Shown piece by piece: positions 9,771 to 23,952 of a DNA stretch of 64,000 bases. The notes under the pieces were generated by a model, which saw only the letters and a program-made list of their open reading frames with translations, was not told the DNA's origin and made no database searches. Location of the stretch: assembly GCA_013398055.1 (NCBI GenBank), contig VZRS01001725.1:97953-161952 (forward strand). The letters are read 5' to 3'. Source of the DNA: Ifrita kowaldi. Its lineage: Eukaryota; Chordata; Aves; Passeriformes; Cinclosomatidae. A program made the position numbers and the translations under genes. Position 1 is the first letter of the stretch, and every line of letters begins with the position of its first letter.

Positions 9771-12700
9771 CCTGTTCAGGTTTTTCTTTGCAGAAAGTCA
9801 CTGAAAGTAAATGATCTGGAGCTCTATGTATTGCTGCTTTTTAAATAATAATGCTTAATTTTTTATTTTATTCTATTTATATTCAAAACTTACCTGAAGA
9901 TTTTTTCATCTTCTTCTTTAATTTGATACAAATACTATATTGCTCTAACTTGGGATCAGCAATCTCTGCCTACATATTTAGTTTATAGAGACTTTTCTCA
10001 TTTTCACCTTAGAATTCTGTATTTAATACATTTTGTCATGTCCCATGCCAACTATTACAATTTCAACATTCATGATATATATACTTCCTGGTATTCGTGT
10101 GTGACCAGGCTATTCTTAAGCTTTAGGAGATAACAATTTTTTACCTTCATCCACTATCCCTTTGACTGGACTTGTATTCATTTCAGGAGCTAATTTAAAA
10201 TGACTTTATTTCTTCAAAATAATGCATTTACAGCAACCTCCGGTATTTTCTTGACTTACTCTTTTTCCCTTTCTCTCCATTCCTTGTCTTGGTTCTCTGT
10301 TTTGTGGTTTTCCTGTCAGTCTCCACTGCTAATTGCCACCTTTTACATTTCCACACTGTTCAGAATAATCTTTTTCTCATCCTTCCTATTGAAAAGTTGT
10401 GTTCTGCTAACACTTTGCTACTCACTTTTGCTGAACACTTCTTTTCTCAGAAAGACAGAAGTCAAAACTGCTAAGGACTTATCCTAACAACATTGGAAAA
10501 ATCATAGAGTTACTGTTAATGACTAATCCTACTAATGACTCTGAAACACAGTCATGACTGTGTTACTCACAGGCATCTATAAGGATTAATACTTCTAATA
10601 ATCCTGATCTTGAAGAATGATACTTTCATTGTAGGGCAGATGGGTAGCAGGAGTAAGAGGGAAAAGAAATTAGGCGTGAGGAAAGGGATAAAACAGACAG
10701 AGAAAAAGAAACATAATTCACATAAAGCATATTGTTTGTTCTAACATCTAATTGAGATTAAACCATTTAGACATCAAAAATATTTACTTTATTGGAGTGA
10801 CAGTTTTATATTACTACCTCGGAATGACAGTTTGCTGTACTTCTTAGCACATTACTGCTGCTATTATCCTCTCACTATTTCATTGAGGCTCTCAGTTCGA
10901 AACCGAAAGTTTTCCATCATGTATTTTAAAAAATGGCTATTAAACATTTTCAGAAAGAATTATCCTAAAATTTTATTTATTGCACAACATGTAATGAGTT
11001 TCATCTGATAATAACACACTGGAAACAAGCAAACAAGATTCTGTGTTTCTCATAGTCTCCTATTTCTTCTACGTCTCTATATGAAGAGACAAAGAGCTAC
11101 ATGTATTCGTACCATCCAGAGAGTCAGAGTTTGGGCAAATTAATGCCATGTTAGAAAAAATATCTTCTGGAAACCACTGCAAATGAAAAAGAGAACATGA
11201 TGTGTGGGCTTTGGGATATCTCTCCAGTAATATGAAAATGCCAGCTGCTAAGTATGTACTAAGGAATTTAAGTGAGTGCAAATCTATTATCTACTGCACT
11301 TGCACTTTCAGGTTTTTCACTGTAGCCCTGCCAACATAAGCATATAATTGGGATACACTTTCAGTGTATACAGGGACATAATATTAAACCAGTCAACAAA
11401 CTTCATTTGGGGGTTGGTGCTGATGACAGATCTGTTAAGGAGATGATAAACCTGTGTTTTATCGTAACATAATATGCCCTGGGTACTGCTGAATAAAGCA
11501 ATGCATTTGCTTACATAATTTGATTGTTAGGACTAAAGCAAATGGGAGTGCTTTAATCCTTATATGTTTTTGTCAAAGTAAAGTGGTAAGCTTTCTAAAG
11601 GCTCAGGACTATAATACACTTTATAATGGTTATTCCTTGTTTCTTTGTTGATTTTTTTAATTTGGTATATGACAAATTAATATTCCTTTAAAAACAGTAT
11701 TTTTTAAAAAACTTCTTCAGTAATGAGAGTATGTGTATGATTTTCATGATCACCATATAATAAAAATTTGTACAGATTCATATGAAAATAATAATTTGTG
11801 GTCTATGTTTCTTCCGATTTTTTTCCCCAAAACCCCTCTTTAGATAATGTTGAAGTGAAAATTGTGGCATTTGCTTGCAATTAACCTCAGCTGATTGTTT
11901 TGTATTTGACTGACTTACATAATTCTTTCCTTGCTGTAGGTCTGTTGCAATATGTGGAATAGCTGAGATACCTTGCTGGGAAATAAAAAATTTGAATGAG
12001 TAACATAAGCTTAAAGGATGCCTGGGATTCAGATGGTATCCTGGTGACTAGTGTCTTCTCCATTTGATGACAGAAGGCAAAAGAAATGAAAAAAAAGTAA
12101 GAAAAATTTAATAGCTCACTATGTGGGTCTGCATGGTCTCTATTCTACACCTAGATAAAAGACCCTCCCATCTGAAGCAAGGAAGTCGTTACACAGCATT
12201 AAAAATGTTAAAGAGTTTTTTTATCTTTAAAGAGGGGCTAGAAATCCAGAGTGCCTAAAGTGTTGTTACTCAGCCAGGTAGACTGTCGCAGGTCAGCAAA
12301 CACCAAGTGCCCAGGGAATCACTGCTAAAAGACCACAAGACCTTTCAAGAACCAGATGCCTTCCTTCATTTTCCAAAGACTGCAAATAATGGTCAGAAAA
12401 AAAACCAAGAGGCGAACAAGCAAAATCCTCTAAGCTCTTACCTTGCAAATTTTTATGAGATTTCTGCTTTAGAAAAGACTCACATTGACTTTATCAGTGG
12501 CATTCAGACTTTCTCCACTTGAATTTAGGTGGGGCAATATTTATAAATTAATGCTTGACTGAAATTAATTGAATGGTATAGAGCCTAGATATTTTAAAAT
12601 AAAATATTTGATGTGAAATCCTACAAAGAAAATGAAATTAAAATTGCTTTGAAAACAATCACAGACTAGATAAGCTACAGCCTATGAAATGACAACCACA

Positions 12701-15700
12701 GGTCAGAGACAGGCACAGTGTCTTTTCTGTTGCTTTATGTTTTAGAGACATCACTCACATCACAGCATTTTGGCTGTAAGTGAGTGCAAATCTATCTGAG
12801 TTTGCATGTACTTGTTTATAAATGGATGAAATATTTTCAATGAAAATTTACAATCACGACATTCAGGTCCTGATCAAAATCATACAAAAGTCAGCTGGAA
12901 GGACTGCCATATCTGGTTGACTGAAATAGAAAATGCAGTATTTTCAGAAGACCAAAGGAGTTCAAGAACACTCCCACACAATGTGTTTGAGGTACAAGGG
13001 CATATTCATTGCAGCTGCAAGGTTCAATTAATTATCCTTGAATGCCAATTTCAAACTACAGTCTGTAAAATTTTAAAAGCTCTATATTCATATAGGCCTT
13101 TTAGAAGATAGAATATAGAAAACGTTGTAGTGATGCCCTAAGTGGAGTAAAACGTGAATACTATCAAAAGTATAACAATCAAAAATATCAGTTTTCTCAA
13201 ACCACCAGATGACACAGAGTTTTGTATATGTTCTCCACACATTACTGAAATGAATTATGATCAATTGCAGCAATTTATTGACTCACATGCTTATCATGGC
13301 TTTAAGAGGCTTTAAGAAAAGCACCAATTTCAGATATTTTGTAGGAAATTATGTGAGTACCAGAGTTAGACTCTTGTAACGAACCTTAACTGTCAGAGAA
13401 ATGATTTAGCATATATTGGATGTCAACCTTGTGAGGTTTTGTTACATGCTTAAAATTCTTGGAAACCATGGTACAAAATGAATGATAACTTTGTCCATTA
13501 ACCAGATTATAAGATTTATTTATTCACATATGACGTATGCAGTGAGAATGTGTTAACTGAGCTACAGTTTCATGCAGCTCAGTCCAAAAACTATTCCTAG
13601 GCACAACCTTACAGTTATTCTGCTTTTATCACTGCCTAAACACAGGAATCTGTATGCTGGGATGTGAAAAAAATGCACTCTGCATGCTCTTTTGAAGAAT
13701 TTTGCTTCATTTCCCTGAAAAATATTCCCTACATTGTTACTTTAATAATCTGAGCTTGAGGGCCACATGAATAAATGAGTACATTTAATGCCAATCCTTA
13801 AATTAATTCCAAGTGGTTCTTTTACTTTTCACAGCATAATAAAATTAATATGTTTTATTTGTTCTGAATGCATACCCTTGGTTTTATGGTTTCATCATCT
13901 ATCTTGCGTTTCTGTGAAGGTATGAAATCCCCACAGGTGGGTGTTTTCCGCCTGTATGAATGCTGGCTACTCCTGACTGACATTTGGAGGCTGTAACTCT
14001 GAATTTCTTAGTACTTTACAAACAAATAACAGAGAAAGTTCTGTGTGAATGTAGAGCAGTTCCTGCATGATTGCTGTTTGAAATAAACATGCTATTTGAT
14101 TTTTCTAGTATATTAATCTTTCCTGATGTAGAGCATTCATGGCATGGCTCTTCTAGAGTGAAGGCAGCCAAGCTTTCACCAGGGCTACAGAGGTGCCAGG
14201 TTTTGCAAGTGAACCAAGAATAATTTCGAGCTTCTAAACAGACACCAGTTCCTCAGCAAAGTACCTTTTTATCCTTTGCTTTGCATCCTCCTTGACCCAT
14301 CTTATCCTTCCTTTCCTCCTGCCTGTGAAGGAGTGAGAAATGAGAACTGCAGCAGGCTGACATGCTCCCCAGACACCTCTCTGATCTGTACAATACACTC
14401 AGCTACTGGGCAGGCTAGAAGTGGTCTGGGACCATTTTGAACTGTAGTGCACACATCCAAGTTCAGACATCAATCAGGTGCTTCCAAATCTAATTATGAC
14501 TACAGGTTTGTCATTATAAATCTCTACATGACATCTCCCCTCCAGAAGCTAAATGCCGAGGAAAAATATAAATTGATGAGCTTTAACATTGTGCAGACAG
14601 GAATTGTAAGCAGCAAAGATTCAACTAGAAGGGCATGGAAGCTCACTGATGTTGTCCCATTAATATTGGTGGGAGCCATACTAATCAGGAAAAAAGCCCA
14701 AACAGACCCACCTCCTCCCTTGCTCCCTCACGTGATGAACATGTGTAATTGGGGTTGTTCTTGGTATCTGAAAAGTGTGTTTCAAGGAACATTTTTTAAA
14801 AAGCCTTTTTGTAAGACCATGAAGAATCATATATGCCATATCTGCAGTGTAATTTGGACACTTTTAGTAATGTCTAAATAATTACCAAATATTTACATTA
14901 GCAAATTCTGAAATTCCTAATAAAATTTATAAAGCTAGATATCAAATATTGGAAGATATCAGCGTTTGACTTATAAAAAATATTTACAATACATGCAAAA
15001 AATTATTTACAAGAAAATAATTTCTTGCAATTATTTCTTATGTACTTTATCAGCTCTATTAAATTTGCCTTCATTGCCATTCATGTAAGAAAATTGGAAG
15101 CCTGGTGAAGTAAGCTAGCAGGAATCAAACGTGATGATAGAAAGGCAATAATACAGAAGAAATATTTAAGTCATTGCTGTCTTCTTTGATTAGGTCACTC
15201 TAGGTTAACCAACCTCAAGTAACTAAACAACTAATACACAACTAAAAATGTTTGTTCTGTGACTTATGTTATTACTTCGAAGTTGTCTTTTCTTGAGCAT
15301 TGACTTCATCCATCTGAACAGCTTCAGGTTCCCTATGTCAGAGCCTTTTCCAGGTTCCCCTACAAGTGTCCTCACTCCCTGCCTTTTTTTGCTAGGTAGA
15401 GGACTATGATATTCATAGTAATAACTACTTTTTTTATTTTTGTATTTCTCACTATCATCTATTTCTGTATTGAGTTCTCCCATAAATGCCAGCACAGAGC
15501 ACTTCAAAAACAGCAGAAGTGAGGTCTTCTAACTTTTGAAAGGCTACCTAAATGTCTTTTGAGGACTTTTAGAACCATACCAAAGTTTCTATATTTCTCT
15601 CAGGCGGATATTTAAAGGATTTTCCAAATTGAAAGTGTGTAACAATGGAAGTCTTTGTAATCTTCTGTGCTTTTCAAAAATTAAAAATTTCTTTACAGTA

Positions 15701-16817
15701 AAATTATAGTAGAAAAACCTTTTTTCCTCCCTGTATCTTGTTAAGGAATATCACCTTGATGGTCAGATTCTAAAGAATGTATTTGTAGAATACAAGATTC
15801 AGAATGTGTTTGAGTTCTCCATACTTATTTACAAGCCTGAAATTTCATCCTAATAACACTAATAGAAAAATAATTTCTAAAAATAATAGACTGGAAGTCT
15901 TTGAAGATGAAAAATATACATCAGGGAATGCACCTTAATGGAATGATTAGTTGAAAGGACAGGAAAATGGAGTAGGAGCCTGAAACAACATTGGAAGATA
16001 CACTTGTGTGGACTTTTATTAAGTCCAAGGTAGAAAGTGGGCAGGCAGGCAAGACTGCCTCACTGACAAATGTGAACTCTCACATGGATCTTCGTATCTG
16101 GGATTTTCGCGTGGATTATATCAAATAAACACCAAGAAGTGAATGTAAGCTAAGAAAGGGAATAGAGGCTTTACTAATAGCTGTCTTTTAAATACTTAAC
16201 TGACTTTCTAAGAAGTTACAGAGGTTCTCTGCAATCAAGTTTTCTATTTAAGTTTGATAAGGCATCTAACTAAACTTCTCTTTGCACATACATTATAAAC
16301 AGGTAGACTTTGGTGTAAGTCCACGGAACAGATGAAAATAACTTTGGAAATAGTGAGTTCTGCAGAAGAGTTCATACACCAAAGACCAGTGCGTGATTGA
16401 AATAATGATACAGTTTGACTAAATAAAAAATAATAAAGCAAATTCTCTTTCCTTCACCTGTTCAAACAAAATTCTGATCTTTTTGATGCAGTGCATATTT
16501 TCAATAAAAATTGATAAACATGCTAGGATAGAATTTGGCAGAAGTCAAGTAGATGTATTTTATAAATCATGTCAGAACAGCATTTATTTCACTAAATCAT
16601 ATTTTCTAAAATGTAATGCTTGACTTAGAGTAATTGAGAAGAGCTGCATTTTTTATCTGCTTTCATTTCTCAACTTAAATAGGATATCCTTGTCATATGA
16701 AGCATAATTGTCTATAGCTCTTTCTGCATTAATGATGTTTTGGAGCTCAACAGCAAGGGTTTCTGGATTCTGTAGCACTGATGTCAAGGAGGACAGTTTG
16801 CTAGGAGTCATGCTATT
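9771..16817. other. AT-rich non-coding DNA
   Basis: No gene is supportable. The longest frame is on plus at 14447-14881 (144 codons); it matches nothing I recognise and has no splice-site or promoter context, so chance is the likeliest explanation. Small items are a tandem 10-mer at 13298-13317, a 19-bp word shared by 11269-11287 and 12777-12795, and a 7-bp hairpin at 15010-15027. Pyrimidine-rich stretches lie near 10,200-10,450 and 14,270-14,330. Confidence 0.45.
13298..13317. repeat. Tandem 10-bp duplication
   Basis: GGCTTTAAGA occurs twice in direct succession. It is a minimal slippage or small duplication event with no functional sign. Confidence 0.7.
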
Positions 16818-16883
16818 AAAACAAAACAAAACAAAACAAAACAAAACAAAACAAAACAAAACAAAACAAAACAAAAAACAAAC
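16817..16883. repeat. (AAAAC)n pentanucleotide array
   Basis: About thirteen almost perfect AAAAC units give high purity and therefore a likely length-variable locus. Frames crossing it (lysine/glutamine/asparagine/threonine repeats on plus, phenylalanine/cysteine/valine/leucine repeats on minus) are artefacts. Confidence 0.95.
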
Positions 16884-19800
16884 CCTAGCCTGTGTCAGCA
16901 GTGAACAACAGAAAAATACAATGATGAGACAAAATTACACTGGTCTCAAATTAAGTATTCAGGAGGGAAATTTCCATAGCATACTACTAATTTCCAAGCA
17001 ATGGAATTTTGAATATGTATGTCTTGAATTTACTGAAAGAGCACTTAAACCATGGTTGATCTGGTGTCAAAAGTTCCTTAGTTCTGCTGACTCATACTCT
17101 TTCTTATTAAATTCTGTTTCTGTACACTTGTGTAAATTGATCTTGTTTGTATAAAAAAAAGTTAGGGATATGCCTTTGTTCACACAAATGCATCCAATCA
17201 GCAGCCAGAGAACAGCACAGGACTTTTCAGCACAACATGCAACCTCAGCTCTCCCACAGAAGGAGCACAGAAATATTTTGCACTCAGGATGTATGCATGC
17301 AATCATTTTCCCAAAATACGAAAATAGCATATATGCTAGAATTACATCATCATTCAGGACTGTTTTGGGAATATAGATCAAAAGCCACTATTAATCAGTA
17401 ATTTCTTTTCTGTGATTATGTCAGGCATGTCTTATGTTTACACATAGAAAACCAGCTAGAAATTTTTGGATAGCACTGGGAAAAATGCAATCCCTATTGT
17501 ATTTATAGCTGAAAATTGAAGAGTAATTATGAAATTTATCAGTGTCAGCTTGTCAGGTAGCAGAAATAAACACATATTTTACTGAAAACTAATCAAAACA
17601 TTTATATTGAAGCTCTTGATTACACAAAACATCTTCAAGTGATTTTTGATGATTGACTTATTACTATCTTAAGGTTAAGAGTGTTGCTGCCAGCTGAGGT
17701 AAGTGAGGCAGAAGAGAACACATTCCTTTCTGTCTGAGACTGTCCCTACAATTAGCAAATAAATTTGGGCCACAGGCCCTAGTCTGTTAATTTTTTTCAA
17801 TGTCAATTAGAAGATGCATACATAAACAAACCCATGCAAATTTGTCTGCAGACTTGCTTGTTTGCAAAGTCATCACCAACTGAAGATGTCTACAAAGCAG
17901 TTGTGTCCATCTATCCATCCAACTGCTCCAGAAATTTTTAGGGTGGATATCATGTAACACAATCTGGAGCACAATCTCCTAAAGGAAACTGTTTGTTCTT
18001 TACTTCAGGTGAGGAAAGAACAAAGTTAGTTCATTGGGAACATTCCCATTCCTGCTGTATCCTGTTCAGAGATCACTGTCTTTCTGTTCTGCAGTAGAGA
18101 GCAAAAACTAACTGCAAGATGAAATGTGTTTTCCAACCACTCAATGTACACATTCTAAGAGAAAGATCAATTAGTAAAATTTACGGGAGTGTTTAAATAA
18201 GTAAGTATTTCTATTATATCTGTATACTGAACTCAGAAAACTGGGCTAAAGGAATGCTAAGACTGAATATACTGTCTAAATTCAACCAATTTTTTAAGGA
18301 CTTTCAACTTTTACCAGGTTGCTGATGCTGCAGAATGCACATTGTTGAATTTCTAATCAGTGCGAATATCAGAAGTCCTCTGTGACGTAGTCATGATGAG
18401 GGTAATACACTGAAAAACTGAATTCCACTTTGCCTCTGCCAAGCAGTTGCCTGCCAAGCTGGACAATGAGACAAAAAGTCTCTGGTTAGCCACCCCGTGC
18501 TTCTCATTTTCTTGGCACCAACTGAAAGATCTGTTATCTGAAATCCAGAGGTGTCGTAGCACAAAACACAAGCATACTAAACACTTTATTCTCACTATAT
18601 ACTCCAGACAACTAAGTTATAAATTTCTTATCATGGCCAGCATTTCCAGCTATTTCAGGCCCTCAAACAGAACTGATTCTTATTCAGCTTTTCACCTTAT
18701 TCACCTTTTATTGCCACACATTTCTATTTGATGCTCAAAATGCCTTCTTAATATTCATTAATTTTTTTAATTTTAATTTTGCTAAACAAACCGGGTATCA
18801 GTAGAATGTAAAGCAGAAAACTTTTGCATATCTGCAATGGTGAATACATTCATAATTAGCAAATATAATTAAAACATTTAGTAACAATGTGTTTATTTGA
18901 AAAATATTTACACAGCATTTGCTCACCAGTATTTTAAGCACACAGGAAAACTCAGTCTGTTTTGACTCAGTGACATTTTAAATGAACACACAGAAAGACA
19001 AAATGGAATGCTTACTTTGTAGAACCCTATTTAGCTAAATGCATTTAACTAGTTTAAATCAGTGGTTGCTTCCCAGTAGTTTCACTTGTGTGGATTAAAA
19101 ACAGAGGCTTTTCTGGAGAAGTCAGATATTGACCTGTTAACTCAAGTGTCAAATGAAACAAAATTTTAAGTATGTTGCTCCCATTGCCATCTCGACAACA
19201 GCGTTGTGCTTTGATCTGTCAGGTAAAATGATACTCTACTCACTTAATGTAAATAAGTAATATATTTAACTACGGAATGGTAGTTAGATCTGCCGGTAAT
19301 TATTAATGACAGTACTGACATGATTTGATTAAAACACAAATCTTCATAATATTATGGTAAAAATTCCTCTTGCCACAGCATGTTTTAGAAAGAACTAGAG
19401 CTCTGTAAATGCTTTTGTAAGATACCATTACCTGAATTTGTGTTTCATAACCTGTTTCAGCTATAAGATGCATTCAAGAAATAAAGATTTTTCTGCATTC
19501 AGCCTTACTGAAATTCACTCATGCTGAAATGGCCTGACAGTGAAAGCAATTAATTAAAAGAGCATAAAAACTTATCAGCAACAAAATAATTTTACTGCAC
19601 ATCAATTCCAGTATTTTAAAACAAGGGTACTCAAACTATTGACTTTTACTGACTTTAAAACTGATATTACCTAGAGCTTATGAGTGTAACTTGTAGTTAT
19701 TTTGACTGCTGTTGAGGGGGTTTTACAATAAACAGCAAGGACAAAACATGTGACTACTTCTGAGAGTTACATCTCTGTCATTGATAATTCTTAACATTTA

Positions 19801-22800
19801 AGAAGGCATAACTTTATGAATTATTATTTTTGAATTTTGTTTCCACGTCGAGTCACAATATTTGCTTTCTCCATCTCTGCTTCTCTTTTTCCTTACATTG
19901 TTTGTTCTCAATTTGCAGGAACTCTGACATTTAGCAGCCTAGTAACTTTACCCTTCTCCTAATGTTGCCATCTTCTTGATGCAGATAAAAGCACCTCAGG
20001 TAAACAGCTTAATTTGTCTTTGATGTACTGGAGTTTCACTAACTCAGTTAGGATTTTGTGAATCAAATAATTCGTTCTTGTCCAAATTTTTCCAAATATT
20101 TATGTTTGCTTTCAAACCTTGCACAAATTGAAGTTTATCTTTGTACCACTAAATTAATTTTTGCTTGATTTTTCTACAGCTGTCACATAGTTCTGTTATT
20201 TTCATATAAGGTCAGTTGGATACCCAATACTATATGGTTTAATTGAGATGTAAACTAGAAGAGAAAGTGCAAGCACACCAGGACTGAGCAGTGAAGACAA
20301 ACTATCTCAGCTAAGGCTTAGAGCTTTGGAGATACAGGATAGAAATAGGTATAAATGCCCACAAGGGATATGGGAAAGAACTGCAGAGTCATGAGATTTC
20401 AATTTTTGGGAACAGCTATAGTTGCCTTTCACCTTGGGATAGTAACCGATAATAAATGCTGCCTTGCGGGCAATTGCTCAGCTCAGATCACTGCAGCTGA
20501 TGTGTGGCCTCAAAGAGGCACAAAGGCAGTGAATAACCTCTTGCGGGGCAAAGCCAGTGTAGATCACTGATTTGCATGTGGTAAAACCAGTTGTCCATCT
20601 CACAAATTGTTTAGGATAGAGATGTGTTCCCCTTTAATCAGAACGCGATACCAGCTTTAACTTACACTTGCATTTTTATACCATCCTAAGTGACCTGGGT
20701 TTGAAGTTTGTGCCTGTTTAAAGATTATGAAAATTAATATCAGTGATTTGTAGAGAACATTCTGTGTGGTTGGAAGAAATACAGCAATTAATCTGGAAAT
20801 GAGACAGGAAAGAGGCTCAGCTTACCTTATAACAGCCAATCACAGTCACTGGAGAAAAGATACTGTTTTTTATTCAAACCCATTAGCCATATGAATTTAA
20901 GAAAAAATACTGAAACTTGAGATGTCAATCACAACCCAAACAAGGTCTGAGAATAAAACAGATGAGATGGTAAAGTAAGGACTGGTTCTAACTAAAGAGA
21001 CGTATATTCATACAATTAGATACAAGGAAATCATAGTGTACTATTTCCAAGGCCGGTGTTTTATTTGTGTGGAAAAAAGGTGCAAGATAAAGGAGGTCCA
21101 TCAGGAAAGAATTAGCTGGTCTTGTGTATCAAGGGATAACTAGTTGGAAGATGCTGCTCATGCTCAGCCACTCATTAGTTTTTATACTGTTTTTCAGTTT
21201 GAGAAATTCCTTTTTGTGTTACCATGTATTTTGTTTGGGCGAGGAAACTAAGCACAAAAGGAAGCACTCAGAAATTGTTAAGAAATTGCTGGGTATTTTT
21301 GCTAGACTCCTGAAGGAAGTTGCTAATCTACCTCAAAGTCTATAGTCAGGTAAGCTTTTCCCGGTACAGTAACCCTCTTTTATGTATGTCTGACAGAACA
21401 CAAAGGGCTTTTTTGACTTTGTAATGACACAGCTCATTATTTTAACTAGCATCAATTAAACATTTGGCTAACTGAAGTAGGAAGTGAAACATGTTTCCTG
21501 TAGTAGAGATATGTGTTTGGGACAAGGTAGTTTAAAAGTCACAAAAAGTTTAGACAGTTCTGGAAGTTTCATTACCATATTCATTTCTGTATTTTGTCCA
21601 GCTCAATAATTTTTTCAAGCATACATCCTTCTTCATAGGGACAAATTAGACTTGACTCTGATAAAATACAGTGGAAGGAAAAAAAGGAAATCATAGCTAT
21701 CACAGCTATCTCCTGGAGATACAAGTTTGCTTTTCTCAAGCAGAGGGAATCATGTCCACTTTACTCTCATACTACAACTGGTTCTGTAAAAAGAGGAAAA
21801 ATACATAGCTGAAAATAAATGCCAACAAAATCTGCTGCTGAGATATTAGACACAGAGCAACTCAAATGAAATGCTGAGTTATTCCACAAGGTCTGACATG
21901 CCTGCAACAGTTAAGGAGTACACAGCGCACGGTAGTGAAATTATATATAGCCATATATCGTAAAGTGTAGCCCTGCTTTACTCGAAAACCTGCTAAAGTA
22001 ATAATAAAAAACAAAAACTTTCCTAAATAATAAATAAGCTCTGAAGATACATGGGTACAATTTCATAGTTAATTCCTAGACTGAAAAGCAAAATTGTTCA
22101 ACATTGCTTTTTTTCCTTCTCAGTCCCAATGTAATGGGAAACAAATGACTTAAACACATCAACTTCGGATGTTTTTTCAAGGACAAAAAGTATTCTTAAT
22201 AGTAATGCTAAAGGTTTGACAAACTCAAAACATTGTGAAGTTCAGTGGCTGTGACTGGAGGAGCATATCTTATACCTCTAGATTTTTTACTACATTTTCA
22301 ATGCCATGATCTAATTCTTAAGCTATGTGGTTCAGCTACTGTGTTACTTACTCCTGCAAGCCCATAGAGAGCAGTATGCAAAGTTAAATTTTACGCAGCA
22401 CATATCAAGGCCATTAAAACAGTTTTAGTATTTGTTTCTGAAATTTCCATTTCAAAGGTAAATACAGAAAACAATACAAAATCTCCCTGGAAATAGTTCA
22501 GTTTTAAAAATCCTAGAACCCTTACTTTATCTTTTGTACAGTAGGATGAAAGGATAGCATGGAATTATTTCCCCATCTTCCAAATTATCTTGCTTTCTAG
22601 AAATTATGGTGAAGAAAAAAATTTTAAACATTATTCTTTGTCTTGAATGCATTCAACCTCGTACCCATCTGTATTAATTTGAAAAAGGTCCTGTCTAGAT
22701 CTGTTTTGATTAAAGCATGCATGATCTTATAAAGGACAAACAGCTGTTAGGATAGGGCATAAAGATTTGCAAGCTCTTTTTGAGAATTTAATTTCCTCAA

Positions 22801-23058
22801 TTTAATATATATAACCTGTAATGCTAGTGGTTTGTGCATCCTTTATACACGGAATACTCCGCATGAAATTTTATATCACATTATACTGGACAATCTAAGG
22901 TAATGGAAACAAAATATACCCCAGGTTCCTGGGGACTCGAAAACCCAGATTTATGTTCTTGGCACCTTCATAAAAATTTACTAGTGACTGACATCAGTAT
23001 GTACAAGAAAACTTTAGTTGCTACGGTTTTGATTTAAGAAATTGTCTGGCTTTTTACA
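16884..23058. other. AT-rich non-coding DNA
   Basis: Only short unrecognised frames occur. An octamer word ATTTGCAT lies at 20570-20577, close to a slightly GC-richer stretch (20,440-20,560), but nothing ties it to a promoter. I see no repeat family that I can name in this 6-kb span. Confidence 0.45.
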
Positions 23059-23066
23059 TGACGTCA
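23059..23066. promoter_or_regulatory. Perfect palindromic CRE
   Basis: TGACGTCA is the full-length cAMP-response element recognised by CREB/ATF dimers. The CpG within it is uncommon in this AT-rich setting, so an intact copy may be selected, but one such octamer by chance in 64 kb is also quite likely. No promoter features adjoin it. Confidence 0.35.
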
Positions 23067-23952
23067 GTTTAGAATTCTTCCTACACAAAGACACAAAATC
23101 CCAAATGTCCCCAGTGGTTTGGGGAAAGCTAATTGATGCAATGACTAGGACATTGTGCTGTTCTCAGTAGTCTATTTCCTCTCCATTTGCTGATGTCACA
23201 CTGAGGTGTCAATTAAAGATGATATGTGCAAATCTTTTAGGTAGATAATGAGATAAAAGAAAAGGTTGCAAAACACAAGGTCATAGCTTCACAATTAAGG
23301 ATGAAATAAATGAAGATGATTTATGGAGGAAAATCAGGGAAGATAGAAATGGAATGCCCTGATTAATTCATTAATTTAAACACACCCTGCTTAGACGTGA
23401 CACAGCAGCCCCTCTATAGAGTTGTACAGTACATTTTATACACTTTACCTGACATATGACAAATTGTTTCACTGACAAGCAATGGAGCTCATTCTGAGTT
23501 GGAGACATACACTTAACAACAGATAACTGTAAAAGATTCACTCCTGAGTTAACTAAGGTACTCACATAAGGAAAAAGACTGAGATAACTCCATACCCACC
23601 CTGCAAAATGTATTGTCAAAGAGATAGTTACCAAGCAGTCATTCACACACATCACCCCCCAAAATGTGAAACAGGAACATGGGTGAGAAATACCATCCAT
23701 AAATCAGAAACTGGAGAAAATAAGTGGGATCAAGAAAAGGAGACAAATTTCTTTCTTCTACAATCCCAGAGAGCTTGGCTAAATAAGATAGTCTCAATTG
23801 ATCCCTGTTTACTTTCAGTCAGGTCAACTGGCAGACATGGCCTACTCCATACACACTAATTCTTATTCTAGAGAAAGACTGGTTCAGAAGAAAGAAATCT
23901 GGCTCAGATTTGGCTGGTCAAAGCCTTCTCCAAAGAATTTAGGTAAATCCTA
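23067..23952. other. Non-coding DNA before the CR1 copy
   Basis: A 109-codon minus-strand frame (23371-23700) and an overlapping plus-strand frame (23608-23859) are present. Neither is recognisable as a known protein. Confidence 0.45.

Noticed and set aside
14447..14881. 144-codon plus-strand open frame as a gene
   Set aside because: It is among the longest frames in the window, but the product resembles nothing I know, there is no promoter or splice context, and one frame of this size is expected by chance in 64 kb read in six frames.
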